NCBI GenBank assembly: GCA_031216915.1
Contig: CM062297.1
Location: forward strand, 539,298,971 to 539,362,970
Direction: 5' to 3'
Length of the DNA stretch: 64,000 nt
Origin: Pictodentalium vernedei
Lineage: Eukaryota > Mollusca > Scaphopoda > Dentaliida > Dentaliidae
The notes under the pieces were generated by a model. It was not told where the DNA came from. It made no database searches and saw only the letters and a list, made by a program, of their open reading frames with translations. The first letter of the stretch is position 1. The number at the start of each line of letters is the position of its first letter. Of this stretch, positions 22,756 to 33,665 are shown in pieces. Both the position numbers and the translations under genes were made by a program.

Positions 22756-23106
22756 GGGGATGGCCCTCCCAGGAGTTGGGAACTCTTGCCTCCCCGCTGA
22801 GTACATAGCGCTTACCAGGCACTGGTTATTAGAATGATAAATGGCGCCAATTTCGGAACGTCCTTGACACTGCGCATGCGCAGTAGGGGCGAAGTGTGGA
22901 GGGCCTCTCAGGACATGTTTTCTTTAGTTTTAGATGCAAATTTTGGGGATTGGGGGGCAAAATTTGTGTTTGGCCCTATATTTTAAGAGTTAGCACCAGC
23001 TATGTCTGGGTCATTGGTAAGTATAAAAAATATATAAATTACTATAAATTTTTTAACTTTTAGTGTTATTTTTTAGCATGCACACTTTCTTTTTTGGGAG
23101 AGTATA

Positions 23107-23340
23107 CATAAAAACCCTGTAAAATTTTCCTGTGTACGAAACGTCCTTTGAAATATGTACGTCTTCGTTTGTATAGAAAACAGTCAGTGTACGAAACGCC
23201 TGTGTACTAATCCATCCGAGAGCCCCTCGTCTGACATTGACCATTGAAAAACAAATTTTAAAATGTAAGATTTTAAAATAGGTTTTTTTATGACATATGT
23301 TCATACTTTTAAACAGTTCAATAAAATCAAAACATGGTTT
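23107..23340. other. Unassigned spacer
   Basis: This lies between the Tc1 right end and the next Helentron-like element. I see no gene; the minus-strand ORF 23053-23403 spans a repeat junction and looks fortuitous. Confidence 0.4.
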
Positions 23341-25929
23341 TTGGCTCATTTTTGGCAAAGCTAAATTTGAGGTATTGCCATGGCCTGCCGTCCGTCTGTC
23401 CATCCGTCATGCCATACACACGGCTTGGGCTAGAGGCCGTATTTACGAACCAATCTTTACAAAACTTCTTGGGTACCTTTGTTATCACCGTGAGACAAGA
23501 ACAAGTGTTTTGGGGTCCGGTTCGAAATTTAAGATGGCCGCTGGCAACCATTTTGTACCAGAATTAGGTGCAATCAGATTTTTGCGCAGAACTTCCATAT
23601 GAAAGCTCCGATTTGAATAATTTTTTTGTATGAATGTTTAGTACCATGGGATACATCACATATAATACAGGTTTTTTTCTCGTGCATAAATTATGCAAAT
23701 TAGACTAATTTTGATTTATTTAGTGTTACTTTCAGCACTGTAAGTGCAAATGCCAATACGGCTCGGGCTAGATGCCGTATTTATGAACCGATCTTTACAA
23801 AACTTCTTGGGTACCTTTGTTATCACCGTGGGACGAGAACGAGTGTTTTGGGGTCTGGACTGAAATTCAAGAAGGCCACTGGCAGCCATTTTCTACAAAA
23901 TTAGGTGCAATCAGATTTTTGCACAGAACTTCCATATGAAAGCGCTGATTTGAATAATTTTCTGTGTGAATGTTTAGTACCATGGGATACAACACATATA
24001 ATACAGGGTTTTTTCTTATGCATAAATTATGCCAATTAGACTAACTTTGATCTATTTAATGTTACTTTCAGCACTGTAACTGCAAATGCCAATACAGCTT
24101 GGGCTAGAGGCCATATTTATGAACCGATCTTTACGAAACTTCTTGGGCACCTTTGTTATCATCTTGGGACAAGAACGGGTGTTTTTGGGTGCAGACCAAA
24201 ATTCAAGATGGCTGGCAGTGGCCAGTTTGTACCAAAATTGGGGCAATCAGTTTTTTGTACAGATCTTTTGTATGAAAGTTCTGATTTTAATAAATTTCTG
24301 TATGAATGTTTATTAACATGGAATACATCACATATAATACAGTTTTTTTCTCATGCAAAAATGATGCAAACTAGAGAAACAGAATTTACTGCATCCAGTA
24401 AATTCAAGTCTGTGTGAAAAGGGTTAAAGTATCAGGAATAAACTTTACAGAAAGAGAATTTATGGAGGCTTATCTTCTGGTGTAAAATATTTTTTAACAA
24501 ATCAGAAATGGGTTTTTGTTAACAGTATTTACAGATATTCATACAGGAATCAGAACAGTTTTTATAAGAAACCAGAAAAGGCATATATGTGACCAGCATT
24601 CAAAGGGTTCGATATACGAATCAGAAATGGACAATTTTGGCTTTGCCCACTAATTTGAGTGATGAAATACATTCATAAACTTTAGAAATACATTAAGGTG
24701 TAAATGCATTTCCCAGTCTTTCTGAATAATATGCACTTGATGACCTCATTCAGGTGGACAGTATATTGAATCTCCAGCACTTTTTAACTCAGTCGGTGTA
24801 GTAGTCCCATGTCTACATCTACACTGAAGAATGAGCGCAACCCACTTTGAAATAATGGCTCCACCAACTTCAGATCTGTCATCTGTCATTCAGATGGAAC
24901 GGGTGAAAAAAACATAGATGAGTGCAAGCTGGTTATTGTTAACCTGCATGCCATAATGCATTGAGATAGGACGATCCGTATTTGAGTTGTCGCGCTGACA
25001 AAGGGTGCATAGACTCTATGTCGGAGATATTGTCATAAAAACCTTAAAAACCCAAAGTGCTCATTTGAAGTCCTGCTCATAAAAGAGCATCTAGTGACAT
25101 AAACAACGCATACATAAAACTAGAACTTCTCTAATAAATTAATTTTAAACAGTCATAGCACTAACACAGTTAACAGTACAGTCAACTATGTCAGTATTGC
25201 ATATTTTACCGGCATCCTGACAGTATTGTGATAGGTTTCAATTACAAATCTTCAGTTTAGTTTTACAATTACATGTACACCAGAATTCTTCATGATCAAG
25301 TTGTTTGTTTTTATATTAACTTGGTTTGGGAATTAATTCTGTACAATGAGATTAAATAAATAGATCATGTTATTGTATGTGACAGTCACAGCTTTCTCCC
25401 TACTGCTTTTTGTGAAATTCTTTCATAGAGAAGATATTCATACAGGAATCAGAACAATTTTTCTAAGAAATCCGAAAAGGCATATATGTGCACACCATTT
25501 ATAGGGTTCGATCAAGGAATAAGAAATGGGCATTACTGCCGCTGCCATTTGTTTGAATGATGAGATACATGTATAATCTTCAGAACTGCATTAACTGGTA
25601 TAAAATGAAATTCCTAATAGGTCGAAAAAGTATGCATTTAATGACCTCTCTTGACCGCATAGAGGTGGACCACATTTTGAACCTCCAGCAAGTTTCAACT
25701 CATTTGGTGTAGGTACCATTACTATAGGTCATACCAAACCTGAAGTATGAGTATAAACTACTTTATAAATATATATTCCACCAACTCCGGATCTGCCATA
25801 TTTGTAGATGATGGCAAATGTTCATATTAGCTTGGCAATGATGAAGTGCATGCATGGTACCTCTGGAAAATATATTGCAAGTAAAAAGGTTCAGTAATGT
25901 TGGAATGTAGACATTAAAAGGCCTTGAAG

Positions 25930-25930
<1 letters not shown>

Positions 25931-25970
<40 letters not shown>

Positions 25971-25979
25971 CCCCCGAGA
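25931..25979. repeat. Poly-C tract (~49 bp)
   Basis: An almost uninterrupted C run of about 49 bases. Such homopolymers are prone to length error in assembly. Confidence 0.95.
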
Positions 25980-26215
25980 GCCTGTCTGAAGACTTTTTGG
26001 CATTGTCAAAATACCGAGGTCTCATCTATATCCATGTGTGTTTGAAACAACACTGTGAGAATGGAAATGGTTTTCATTATTCTCAAGGATTTTTTCGAAG
26101 AGAGGTGCACCATTGAAGTGCAGTACGCTTTAGTACACAGTGCCACCGTGTCCCCATATTAAGATCTTCAGAGGGTTAAAATATTCGCTTTAAATATTCC
26201 ATTTTAATCCTTTAA

Positions 26216-26392
26216 CCCTTTACCCAACGAATTGGCCGCATCCGCCCGCGTAATATGCAAACTGAGAAGTTGGAAAAATATTATTTCCAACGAAGGGTCC
26301 CATTAATTGGTTTTGTTGAAATTGTTTGGAAAATTTGAAAAAAATGATATTTGAAATAATAAATTTTGCTATCGTCTGCGTTGGGTAAAGGG
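26216..26392. mobile_element. piggyBac-type MITE (177 bp)
   Basis: The terminal inverted repeats CCCTTTACCCAACG and CGTTGGGTAAAGGG are perfect. TTAA flanks both ends (26212-26215 and 26393-26396), the target duplication specific to piggyBac. TIRs starting CCC also fit that superfamily. There is no coding capacity, so mobility would need a transposase in trans. Confidence 0.88.
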
Positions 26393-26397
26393 TTAAA

Positions 26398-26730
26398 TGG
26401 GGGTGCAGTGGCTGAGTTGGCAGAGGTGCAGGCTGCAAGTCGAGCGGTCCTCACTCTGTCCTTGGGCAAGACACTTCACCCCATTGCCCACGTGGGTGCA
26501 TGGTGGAGATGTGTACTAAAGCGTACTGCACATCGATGGTTCACCTGTCTTCAACCAATGCTAACCCTGCTTGTGTGTAGTTAGTATGTGGGGAATCTGA
26601 TAGTTGCTCGCTGTTACCCGGAGGTTCTCCCCATGTACTCTGGCTTCCTCCACCCATAAAACTGTCCTGTCATGGTAAACCACTGTGCAGAAATATGTGA
26701 CATTAAACACCAATAAATAAATAATCCTTT
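26398..26730 (+). mobile_element. tRNA-derived SINE (copy 1, diverged)
   Basis: The A-box region reads GTGGCTGAGTTGGCAGAGG. The B-box segment (ggttcgaatcc in other copies) is deleted here. The central part with 'ccttgggcaagacacttcac' and the 3' part 'cttcctccaccc.taaaactgt' match the other copies. The tail is 'aataaataaataa'. It abuts the MITE's right TTAA. Confidence 0.85.
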
Positions 26731-27496
26731 AAAAAATGAGCTCATTCCAATGAAGGGTCATAAGCTATGTTTTTCAAGCAAAAATGAAATAGTAATTAAA
26801 ACTGAATAGACATTTCTGTGTATAAAGCTGACCGGTTTTTGCCGTTATGTTGGCTAAAGGGTTAAGAATCCCTTAGTTTGGAAAGCACACCGAAAAGGTG
26901 TCCCATTCCACATAGAATTAAATGTTTCAGAAAAGAAAGCGAAAAACATTCTGTAGCCATGAGTTATATTAAAGATATTTTTTTATTCACATCGAAGTAT
27001 TAAGAGGGTTAAAATCTGACCATTCAAATATTCCATTTTATTACTTTGTAACTGTGATAGGTGTTTCGAGAAAGCCACACACCACTCCATCCCAAAACCT
27101 CTCAATCCTGAGTTATGATTGAGAATAAATAGATTTTTTAAAAAAATGCTTTGAAAAGTGAAGGTTTCTCTCGCTCTTCAATGATTGAGACTGAAGTTTT
27201 GTAACATGATACAACATAAATATACAGTGCTGTTCAATGTAACAAAGGATTCTATCTCAGCTTTCTCTCTGGAGATTTCTGTTTTAGATAATGGTTACTG
27301 CTTCAGCTAACTCATTTCCCAGTAAATGTTGTAAACATATTTTTAACCTCTAGAGCCCGAAGGCCCCACATGCCTCCAAATCATAGATGACCAAGTACCA
27401 ATGGCAGGCAGTCTATCAGTATACCAAAAATATTGAGATAGGATTGATTGTATTTGGGTTATCATGTTGACAAACAGTACATAGAAGACATTCTAT

Positions 27497-27850
27497 GAAT
27501 GTTATTAATTTATTGGGGTTTAACGACACTTCAACAGCTAGGCCACCTCGTGTCGTACAGTTTTTACGGATGGAGGAAACCAGAGAACACAGACAACCAC
27601 CAAACAACAACAACAAGCAACTGTCTGGCTCCCCAACATGCTAACTCCACACAAGCAGGGTTAGTGCAAGTGTATCATCGACATGCAGTATGTCTTAGTA
27701 CATATCATCACTATGCCATTATGTGGGCAATGGGGGTGAAGTGTTTTTTGCCCAAAGACACAATGCACTTGCCGCAGATAGGATTCGAACTGAGAACCTC
27801 TCGGCTTGCAGCCTGCGCCTCTAACTGCTTAGCCACCGTACCCCTCTATG
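27497..27850 (-). mobile_element. tRNA-derived SINE (copy 2, minus strand, diverged)
   Basis: On the minus strand it has an A box (GTGGCTAAGCAGTTAGAGG) and a B box (AGTTCGAATCC). The conserved centre ('tttgggcaaaaaacacttcac') follows, and the 3' end is 'aaaccccaataaattaataa'. This is the oldest looking of the five copies. Confidence 0.85.
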
Positions 27851-28048
27851 AATGTAATGGGAATACTTTAGAGGCTTATTTGGGGGATAAAATAATTTTA
27901 AAGAAATAAGAAATAGGTTTTCAATGACAGTATTTATAGATATTCATTCAAAAATCAGATAATTTTTTCCAAGAAACCAGAAAAGGTATATATCTTCACA
28001 GCATTCAAAGGGACCAATCAAGGGAATGCACAAGGAGGTTCAAAAATA

Positions 28049-29170
28049 TGATTTCCAGCAATTCTGGTAATAGCCCTCGTGACTGCTGTTCGACCTTGGC
28101 CCTAATTTTGAATCTCCATCGAGGGTCGACTCATTTGGTATTGGTCCCAGGTCCATACATCATACCATGCTTGAAATATGAGCATGACCCACTTTCACAA
28201 ATTTTGGCCACACCAACTTTTTACGTAAAAATGGATGTATGGACTTCAGGAATGCTTTAGAAAGTCAAAACATGTGATTTCCAGCAATTCTGAAAAAATA
28301 CACTCAATGACCCCAGGTGACCTCCATGACCTTGACCCACATTTTTGAACCTCCATCAAGTGTCAACCTATTTAGTGTTGGCTCCAGGTCCATGCATCAC
28401 ACCATGCTTGAGATATGAGCTTGACCCACTTTCAAAAATTTTGGCCACACCCACTTTTTTCATGAAAAAATGCACGTCTGAATTTTGGGGAAGCATTTGG
28501 AGGTCAAAAAATGTGATTTCCAGCAATTATGAAAAATGCACTCATTGACCCCTGAGTGACCTCGGTGACCTTGACCCATATTTTAAATCTCCATCGAGTG
28601 TCGACTCATTTGGTGTTGGTCCCAGGTCCATATGTCATACCATGCTTGAGATATGAGCGTGACCCACTTTCAAAAATTTTGGCCATGCCCACTTTTTTTT
28701 TTACGTCAAAATGCATGTGTGTATGTCAGGAATGCTTTAGGGGTAAAAAAATGTGATTTCTAGCAATTATGAAAAATGCACTTAATGACTCCTAGGTGAC
28801 CTCTGTGACCTTGACCCTTATTTTGAATCTCCATCGAGTGTCGACACATTTGGTGTTGGTCCCAGGTCCATACATCATACCATGCTTGAGATATGAGCGT
28901 GACCCACTTTCAAAAATTTTGGCCACGCCCGCTTTTTTTTACGTCAAAATGCATGTGTGTACGTCAGGAATACTTTAGGGGGTCAAAAAATGTGATTTCC
29001 AGCAATTCTGAAAAATGCACTCAATGACCCCTAGATGACCTCCATGACCTTGACCCATATTTTGAACCTCCATTGAATGTCGACTCATTTGGTGTTGGTC
29101 CCAGGTCTGTAGGTCATACCACGCCTGAGATATGGGCGTGGCCCACTTTCAAAACACCCCTACAGACACC
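28049..29170. repeat. Tandem array, ~238-bp unit, about five copies
   Basis: The landmark 'gttggtcccaggtcc' recurs near 28141, 28378 (as gttggctccaggtcc), 28614, 28854 and 29094, a spacing of 236-240 bp. Each unit contains 'gacccactttcaaaaatttt' and 'tgtgatttccagcaatt.tg'. The array lies near the 5' end (minus strand) of the family 3 element. The ORFs in it are repeat translations. Confidence 0.9.
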
Positions 29171-29304
29171 CCTGATACCCCAGGAATCTGAAAAACACAG
29201 GTGGCCGAGAACTTGTGGCTTTCTATCAGCATGCCAAAAATCAACGAGATAGGACTATTCGTTTTCGAGTTATCTTGTGGACAAAAAAGTGATGAAAAGA
29301 CAGA

Positions 29305-29365
29305 AGACAGGAGAAGAAGAAGAAGAAGAAGAAAAAAAAAAAAAAAAGAAAAAAGAAAAAGAAAC
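29305..29365. repeat. Low-complexity GAA/A-rich tract
   Basis: A purine-only (AGA)n and A-rich run of about 60 bases, next to the family 3 terminus. Confidence 0.85.
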
Positions 29366-29480
29366 CGTGCAAAAACAATTGTCTGTGTGTTTCACACAGA
29401 CTAATTAGATGAACTTTGATTTATTCAGTGCTGCTTATACACAGTAAGTGCACATGTCAATACAGCTCAGGCTAGAGTCT

Positions 29481-29849
29481 AGGGGGCGCAGTGGCTCAGT
29501 TGGTAGAGGTGCAGGCTGCAAGCCGAGAGGTCCTCGGTTCGAATCCCACCTGCGGCAACCGCGTTGTGTCCTTGGGCAAGACACTTCACCTCGATTGCCT
29601 ACATGGGGGCACGATGACGCTGTGTACTGAGGCGTACTGCACGTCGATGGTGCGCATGTCTTCAACCAATCTAACCCTGCCTGTGCTGCGGTGCAGAGTT
29701 ACGATGTTGGAGAGCTGACAGCTGCTCGTCGTTGCTCGGTGGTTCTCTCCGAGTACTCCGGCTTCCTCCACCCGTAAAACTGTCACGGTCACGATTAGCC
29801 ATTGTGCATAAGTATGTGACCTTAAACACCAATAAATAAATAAATAAAT
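29481..29849 (+). mobile_element. tRNA-derived SINE (copy 3) with a 12-bp target duplication
   Basis: The tRNA-like head has an A box (GTGGCTCAGTTGGTAGAGG) and a B box (GGTTCGAATCC), the internal pol III promoter. The body carries 'ccttgggcaagacacttcac'. The tail is (AATA)n. The target duplication AGGCTAGAGTCT occurs at 29469-29480 and 29850-29861, inside the family 2 unit. This shows integration by target-primed reverse transcription using LINE enzymes in trans. The head has no intact tRNA fold that I could confirm, so it is not a tRNA gene. Confidence 0.95.
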
Positions 29850-30733
29850 AGGCTAGAGTCTGTATTTATGAACCGATCTTCACGAAACTTCTTGGGTACC
29901 TTTGTTATCACCTTGGGATGAGAACGAGTGTTTCTGGGTGCGGTCCAAAATTTATGATGGCTGCCAGTGGCCATTTTGTACCGAAATTAGGTCCAATCAG
30001 TTTTTTGTACACAACTTCTATACGGCTCAGGCTAGAGGCCATATTTATGAACCGATCTTTACGAAACTTCATGGGTACCTTTGTTATTACTGTGGGACGA
30101 GAACGAGTGTTTTTGGGTGCGGTCCAAAATTCACGATGGCCACCAGCAACCTTTTTGTACCAAAATTAGTGCAATCAGTTTTTGTACAGAACTTCTGTAT
30201 GAATGTTCTGATTTGAATAAATTTTTGTAGGAATGTTTGGTAACATGGAATACATCACATATCATTCAGGTTTTTTTCTCGTGCAGAAATTATGCAAATT
30301 AGATGAACTTTGATTTGTTCAGTGCTACCAAAACACAGTAAGTGCACATGTCAATACGGCTCGGGCTAGAGTCTGTATTTATGAACTGATCTTCATGAAA
30401 CTTCTTGGGGTACCTTTGTTATCACCTTGTGACAGGAATGAGTGCCTTTGTTATCACTGCTATGAGAACAAATATTTTTGGGTTCAGTCAGACCCACTCT
30501 GGGACTTAACAATTTCTTTTCTAGTTTAGCATCTAACTGACGTCCACCTTTACAATACTTTACCTACACATTTGTTACAGGCTACAGTCAGCATTTATGT
30601 ACAGACCATTACAATACTTTACATGTACCTTTGTTATCAGGTCATTACCTAGATGTTTGTCATTGCTGTTGCACATACTGTACATGTACATGTCTTAAAC
30701 AAGTTGAGCTACAGTGTCATTGACACTTTCATT

Positions 30734-31150
30734 CTGAAACACGTTGGTAAAGAACCAAACAGTCAATTTATTTTGGAAGCACCGTTACTTACACTGGTGG
30801 ATTTTTTCAGCATTATAATCTGCAATTAACAACACCTCATCAAAGAGAAGAATGTCAAATTTGTCTGTAGAAGATTGTTACATTGACAGGCACGTGCTCA
30901 CTGCTGCCCACGCAAGAAAACAACCTGCAGTGCACTTGACTGTTGGCAGTTTGTTACAAACATTTATCTGCTACTTGACAGCCCAAGCGACCGAAAAAAC
31001 TGTTCATTGAACATTCTAACACCGTAACCCTTTCATGTTACATTGAGTACACATTGTTGTAAATCAACAAATGTTTGGCAGCTTTGACAATGCTTGCTTC
31101 AGCAAAAGAATTCTAACGTATCGCGGTCAAATACTATTTATTTTCCCAAC
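30734..31150. other. Unassigned spacer
   Basis: No gene, repeat or RNA feature recognised. Confidence 0.4.
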
Positions 31151-31508
31151 GCCGGAGCGCGGTGGCTCAGTAGGTAGAGGTGCAGGCTGCAAGCCGAGAG
31201 GTCCTCGGTTCGAATCCCACCTGCGGCAACCACGTTGTGTCCTTGGGCAAGACACTTCATCTCCATTGCCCGCATGGGGGCACGATGACGCCGTGTACTA
31301 AGGCGTACTGCACGTCGATGGTGCGCATGTCTTCAACCAATCTACCCTGCCTGTGCTGCAGTGCGGAGTTACAATGTTGGGGAACTGGCAGCTGCTCGTC
31401 GTTGCTCGGTGGTTCTCTCCGGGTACTCCGGCTTCCTCCACCCGTAAAACTGTCACGGTCATGATTAGCCATTGTGCATAAATATGTGACCTTAAACACC
31501 AATAAATA
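31151..31508 (+). mobile_element. tRNA-derived SINE (copy 4)
   Basis: The same head (GTGGCTCAGTAGGTAGAGG and GGTTCGAATCC), centre and 3' end as copy 3, with tail 'caccaataaat'. A possible imperfect target duplication is 'ttttcccaacgc' on the left and 'tttcccatcgc' on the right. Confidence 0.93.
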
Positions 31509-31589
31509 TTTCCCATCGCTATCCCGTAAACTATAGGTATAGTGGTTATCCAGTTGACAGCTTTTCCAACCGGTTACGTCGATAACCAG

Positions 31590-31868
31590 TTGCTAACCGT
31601 TTCAGCACTAGTCGCTAGATGGATTCAGTTAGCAATACGCATTGCCTATGAAAATCTATCTTCGGATCTACGTTCGGTTAATAAGATATCAGCGCATGAG
31701 GTTACAGCATTGTCTACTTCTTGGGCTTATTCTGACAGTATAGCCATTACTGATCTCATGAAGGCTGCGTACTGGACACAGCCCTCTTCATTTACCAAGT
31801 TTTACCTAAGAAATTTAGAGTCCATCTCCGGTGACCTTAGATCTTTAGGTCCCCTTTCTGTTGCTTAG
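31590..31868 (+). pseudogene. DIRS-C tyrosine recombinase C-terminus
   Basis: About 92 codons align closely to the last part of the family A recombinase: ARWIQLAIR, ISAHEV.ALSTSWAY, LMKAAYW and FYLRN. It ends at TAG 31866-31868, a few codons earlier than family A. In the H-x-x-R box the Arg is Thr (HEVT in place of HEVR), which should abolish strand cleavage. The nucleophile Tyr in FYLRN is kept. The N-terminal part is absent. Confidence 0.82.
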
Positions 31869-31947
31869 AATGTCGTCCATTAATGGTTACATCTATAGTT
31901 ATTTAGGCAGTCCGTTCCAGCATTGACGCTGTTCCACTGCCCTCTTC

Positions 31948-32005
31948 GTTCTGAGGACATAAACGTCAGAACAAGGGGAAGGGGGGTGGGGGGTGGTGGT
32001 GGTCG
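31948..32005 (+). other. Stem-loop plus G-rich run, family C version
   Basis: GTTCTGA (31948-31954) pairs with TCAGAAC (31966-31972), followed by a G-rich run. It occupies the same position after the recombinase stop as GCTCTGGG/CCCAGGGC in family A, but with different paired bases. Confidence 0.6.
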
Positions 32006-32509
32006 TTTTTTTTCCCTTATGATCATCTGGCTTTATAGTGAAAAACAAGGGAAGACCTCCTCAGGTGTCAGTAGTCCTGAGTCGGTGCTGGGATGGTTTT
32101 AATGTGTAGCTCGGTGTGAAGCAATAACTATGTCTCATTTATGTACTGTTTTGAAAGTGTAGCTCACTGTAAAACATTTGTATATGTCGCGTGTCAAACA
32201 GGCATTAATATACAATCCTCGGACACTTTTAAATGAGTATAAAGAGTCTGATTCTCTGAACTATCTTTATATATTGCTTTTCCTTCACCGAATTAGCATA
32301 ATGGGTTATGCTGGCATTAAATGGAGAATTATATATTATGTAATACTCAATTACATTGTTGGTGTTATGCCTTTCTCTTTTCTCATAAAGGAGAAAGACA
32401 TATATAATTCCTATCTTCTCCTATTCTCCTGTAGGAGCTATCCTTTACTGGAGTAATTGAGAGATTGGATTTTCCTTTATGTCCTAGGCCCTCCAGACTT
32501 TTTACGATT

Positions 32510-32592
32510 CAGCTTGTCTGGGCCATTGGTTGTTGTATAAATATATTATAAATTTTAAGTAATTTGTATACTTTTTATACTTACCAATGGCC
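32510..32592 (+). repeat. DIRS-C internal complementary region
   Basis: The right half ('attataaattttaagtaatt' onward) is complementary to this copy's right end at about 32840-32882. The left half ('ttgtctgggccattggttg') is complementary to the DIRS-C left end seen at 40123. Confidence 0.8.
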
Positions 32593-33429
32593 CTCCCATG
32601 AGCGGGCACTCATACCTCCCCGCTGTTTATAATGTTTAACAGGTAATCTGTAGAAAAAATGATGGTTGACGCCAAATTTGGTGTCTTCCTGGATACTGCA
32701 TATGCGCATATCCGAAAAGTATGGAGGACCAGATAGGGCATCAATTTTTCGGTTTTGCATGCAAATTTGGGGGATTGGGGGCAAAATTTGTGTTTGGTCC
32801 TGGATTAATTTTTGAGTTAGCACCAGCTAGTCTGGGCCATTGGTAAGTATAAAAAATATACAAATTACTTAAAATTTATAATTTTCTTGGGCCTGCATCA
32901 GTTTGGGCCTCAATGTTAAAACTTTAGGGTCCATTTGGATAATTTTAGGTACTTCTCTGGTCGTTTTCAGTAATTTGACATCCCACATACCATGTTACTA
33001 CTCTATTGATGAGTGATTGAATGAGTGGAGGTAGTTGGTCATAGATGAGATATATATCACAAGACAACATCCTAAGTACATGTTCCGTACTTTATTGAAT
33101 ATCAGCTTACAAAGATTTATTTCATGAAAAATATGATTCTCTTCACAAACTCCCTTATAATAAGTAAAGAGGAATTTTTTCCCCAATTTAGTCCCAATTA
33201 CCACAACTCATTTGAATCTGTCAGTGATGACTTTTCACATAACCTTTTAAAATCTCATGAATCTGTGATTTCAGTGATCATGTAAAAAATGTGATGAATT
33301 TCTGTACAGTAATTAAAACTATTTGGAAATATGTCAAAGTGGGAGAAAATTAAGATGTTTCTATGAGGGAGGGAGATTGGGCATGAAACTGGAAGTCTCT
33401 TAGTGACATCGGGAGAGCTAACAAGTCTG

Positions 33430-33665
33430 GTTATGACCATGGTGTACTTGGCAGAGTGCTTGGTATATGGCAGTAACCATGCATTTTTGTATATTAAATT
33501 TCTTACAAAAAAAATTCAAAATCATATTTGCTACTTTTTATATTCTTTTAACAGACACAAAGATATGGAATGTTGTGACCATGGTGTACTTGGCAGTCTG
33601 TTCTGTATACGGCAGTTACCATGTATTTTTGTACATTGGATTCCTTACAAGAAAAATTCAAAATC
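33430..33665. repeat. Direct duplication, ~140-bp period, two copies
   Basis: 'gaccatggtgtacttggcag' occurs at about 33435 and 33577. In both copies it is followed by 'taccatg.atttttgta.att' and 'cttacaa.aaaaattcaaaat'. The ORFs 33403-33678 and 33467-33691 run through it but show no recognisable domain. Confidence 0.8.

Larger units (their letters stand above)
16082..23057 (+). mobile_element. DIRS family A, copy 3: decayed interior, near-identical ends, no RT domain
   Basis: The left ITR starts ATTTTTATACTG at 16082 and the right end is ...TTTTTTAAC at 23057. It sits inside the 3' untranslated part of the Tc1 element. By eye the two ITRs (about 195 bp, 16098-16290 and 22831-23021) are identical in reverse complement. 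The interior has many stops, three copies of part of gag, and a deletion from the end of gag (about 20200) straight to the RNase H region (about 20235), removing the RT domain. An ICR is present at 22677-22755. Confidence 0.9.
14608..23104 (+). mobile_element. Tc1-type DNA transposon, split by a DIRS insertion
   Basis: The left TIR begins TACTCGCCCAAAAAAGAAAG at 14608. The right TIR, ending ...TTTTGGGAGAGTA at 23104, is its reverse complement with one mismatch over 27 bp. TA dinucleotides flank both ends (14606-14607 and 23105-23106), the target duplication typical of Tc1/mariner. Subtracting the DIRS copy at 16082-23057 leaves about 1.52 kb, a usual Tc1 length. The transposase frame lies at 14915-15928. 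Confidence 0.92.
24371..29402 (-). mobile_element. Helentron-like element, family 3, nested in a family 2 element
   Basis: Read on the minus strand it starts AGTCTGTGTG aaa CACACAGAC (a 5' palindrome). It ends with the same arm inverted (TTTCACACAGACTTG, 24396-24416), a terminal hairpin GAATTTACTGgatgCAGTAAATTC and CTGTTTCTCTAG. The host unit is interrupted between gcaaa and attagat with no clear duplication. No Rep/helicase ORF is visible. It holds a piggyBac-type MITE, two SINEs, a poly-C tract and a 238-bp tandem array, so much of its 5 kb is acquired. Confidence 0.6.
23341..30733 (+). mobile_element. Helentron-like element, family 2, split by a nested element
   Basis: The left part (23341-24370) starts with a decayed palindrome (GGCTCATTTTTGGC/GCTAAATTTGAG) and carries three ~335-bp units. 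The right part (29403-30733) resumes in phase within the unit ('aattagatgaactttgattt') and ends 'aagttgagctacagtgtcattgacac' then TTTCATT at 30733. The interruption is the minus-strand element at 24371-29402. A SINE with a 12-bp target duplication lies in the right part. Confidence 0.68.
31590..32882 (+). mobile_element. DIRS family C, 3' part only
   Basis: It holds the last part of a tyrosine recombinase frame, a stem-loop plus G-run, an ICR (32510-32592) and a right ITR ending ...AAAATTTATAAT at 32882. The ends read 'ggcccaga', against 'gacccaga' in family A, marking a distinct family. The 5' part is missing; the break is near 31590. Confidence 0.85.

Noticed and set aside
29201-29404. ORF with a Lys/Arg-rich tail
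   Set aside because: The tail is a translated GAA/A-rich tract; no domain.
29500-29575. Possible functional tRNA gene (A and B boxes)
   Set aside because: The same unit occurs five times with a common 3' body and A-rich tail, one with a target duplication. It is the head of a SINE, and I could not confirm a cloverleaf.
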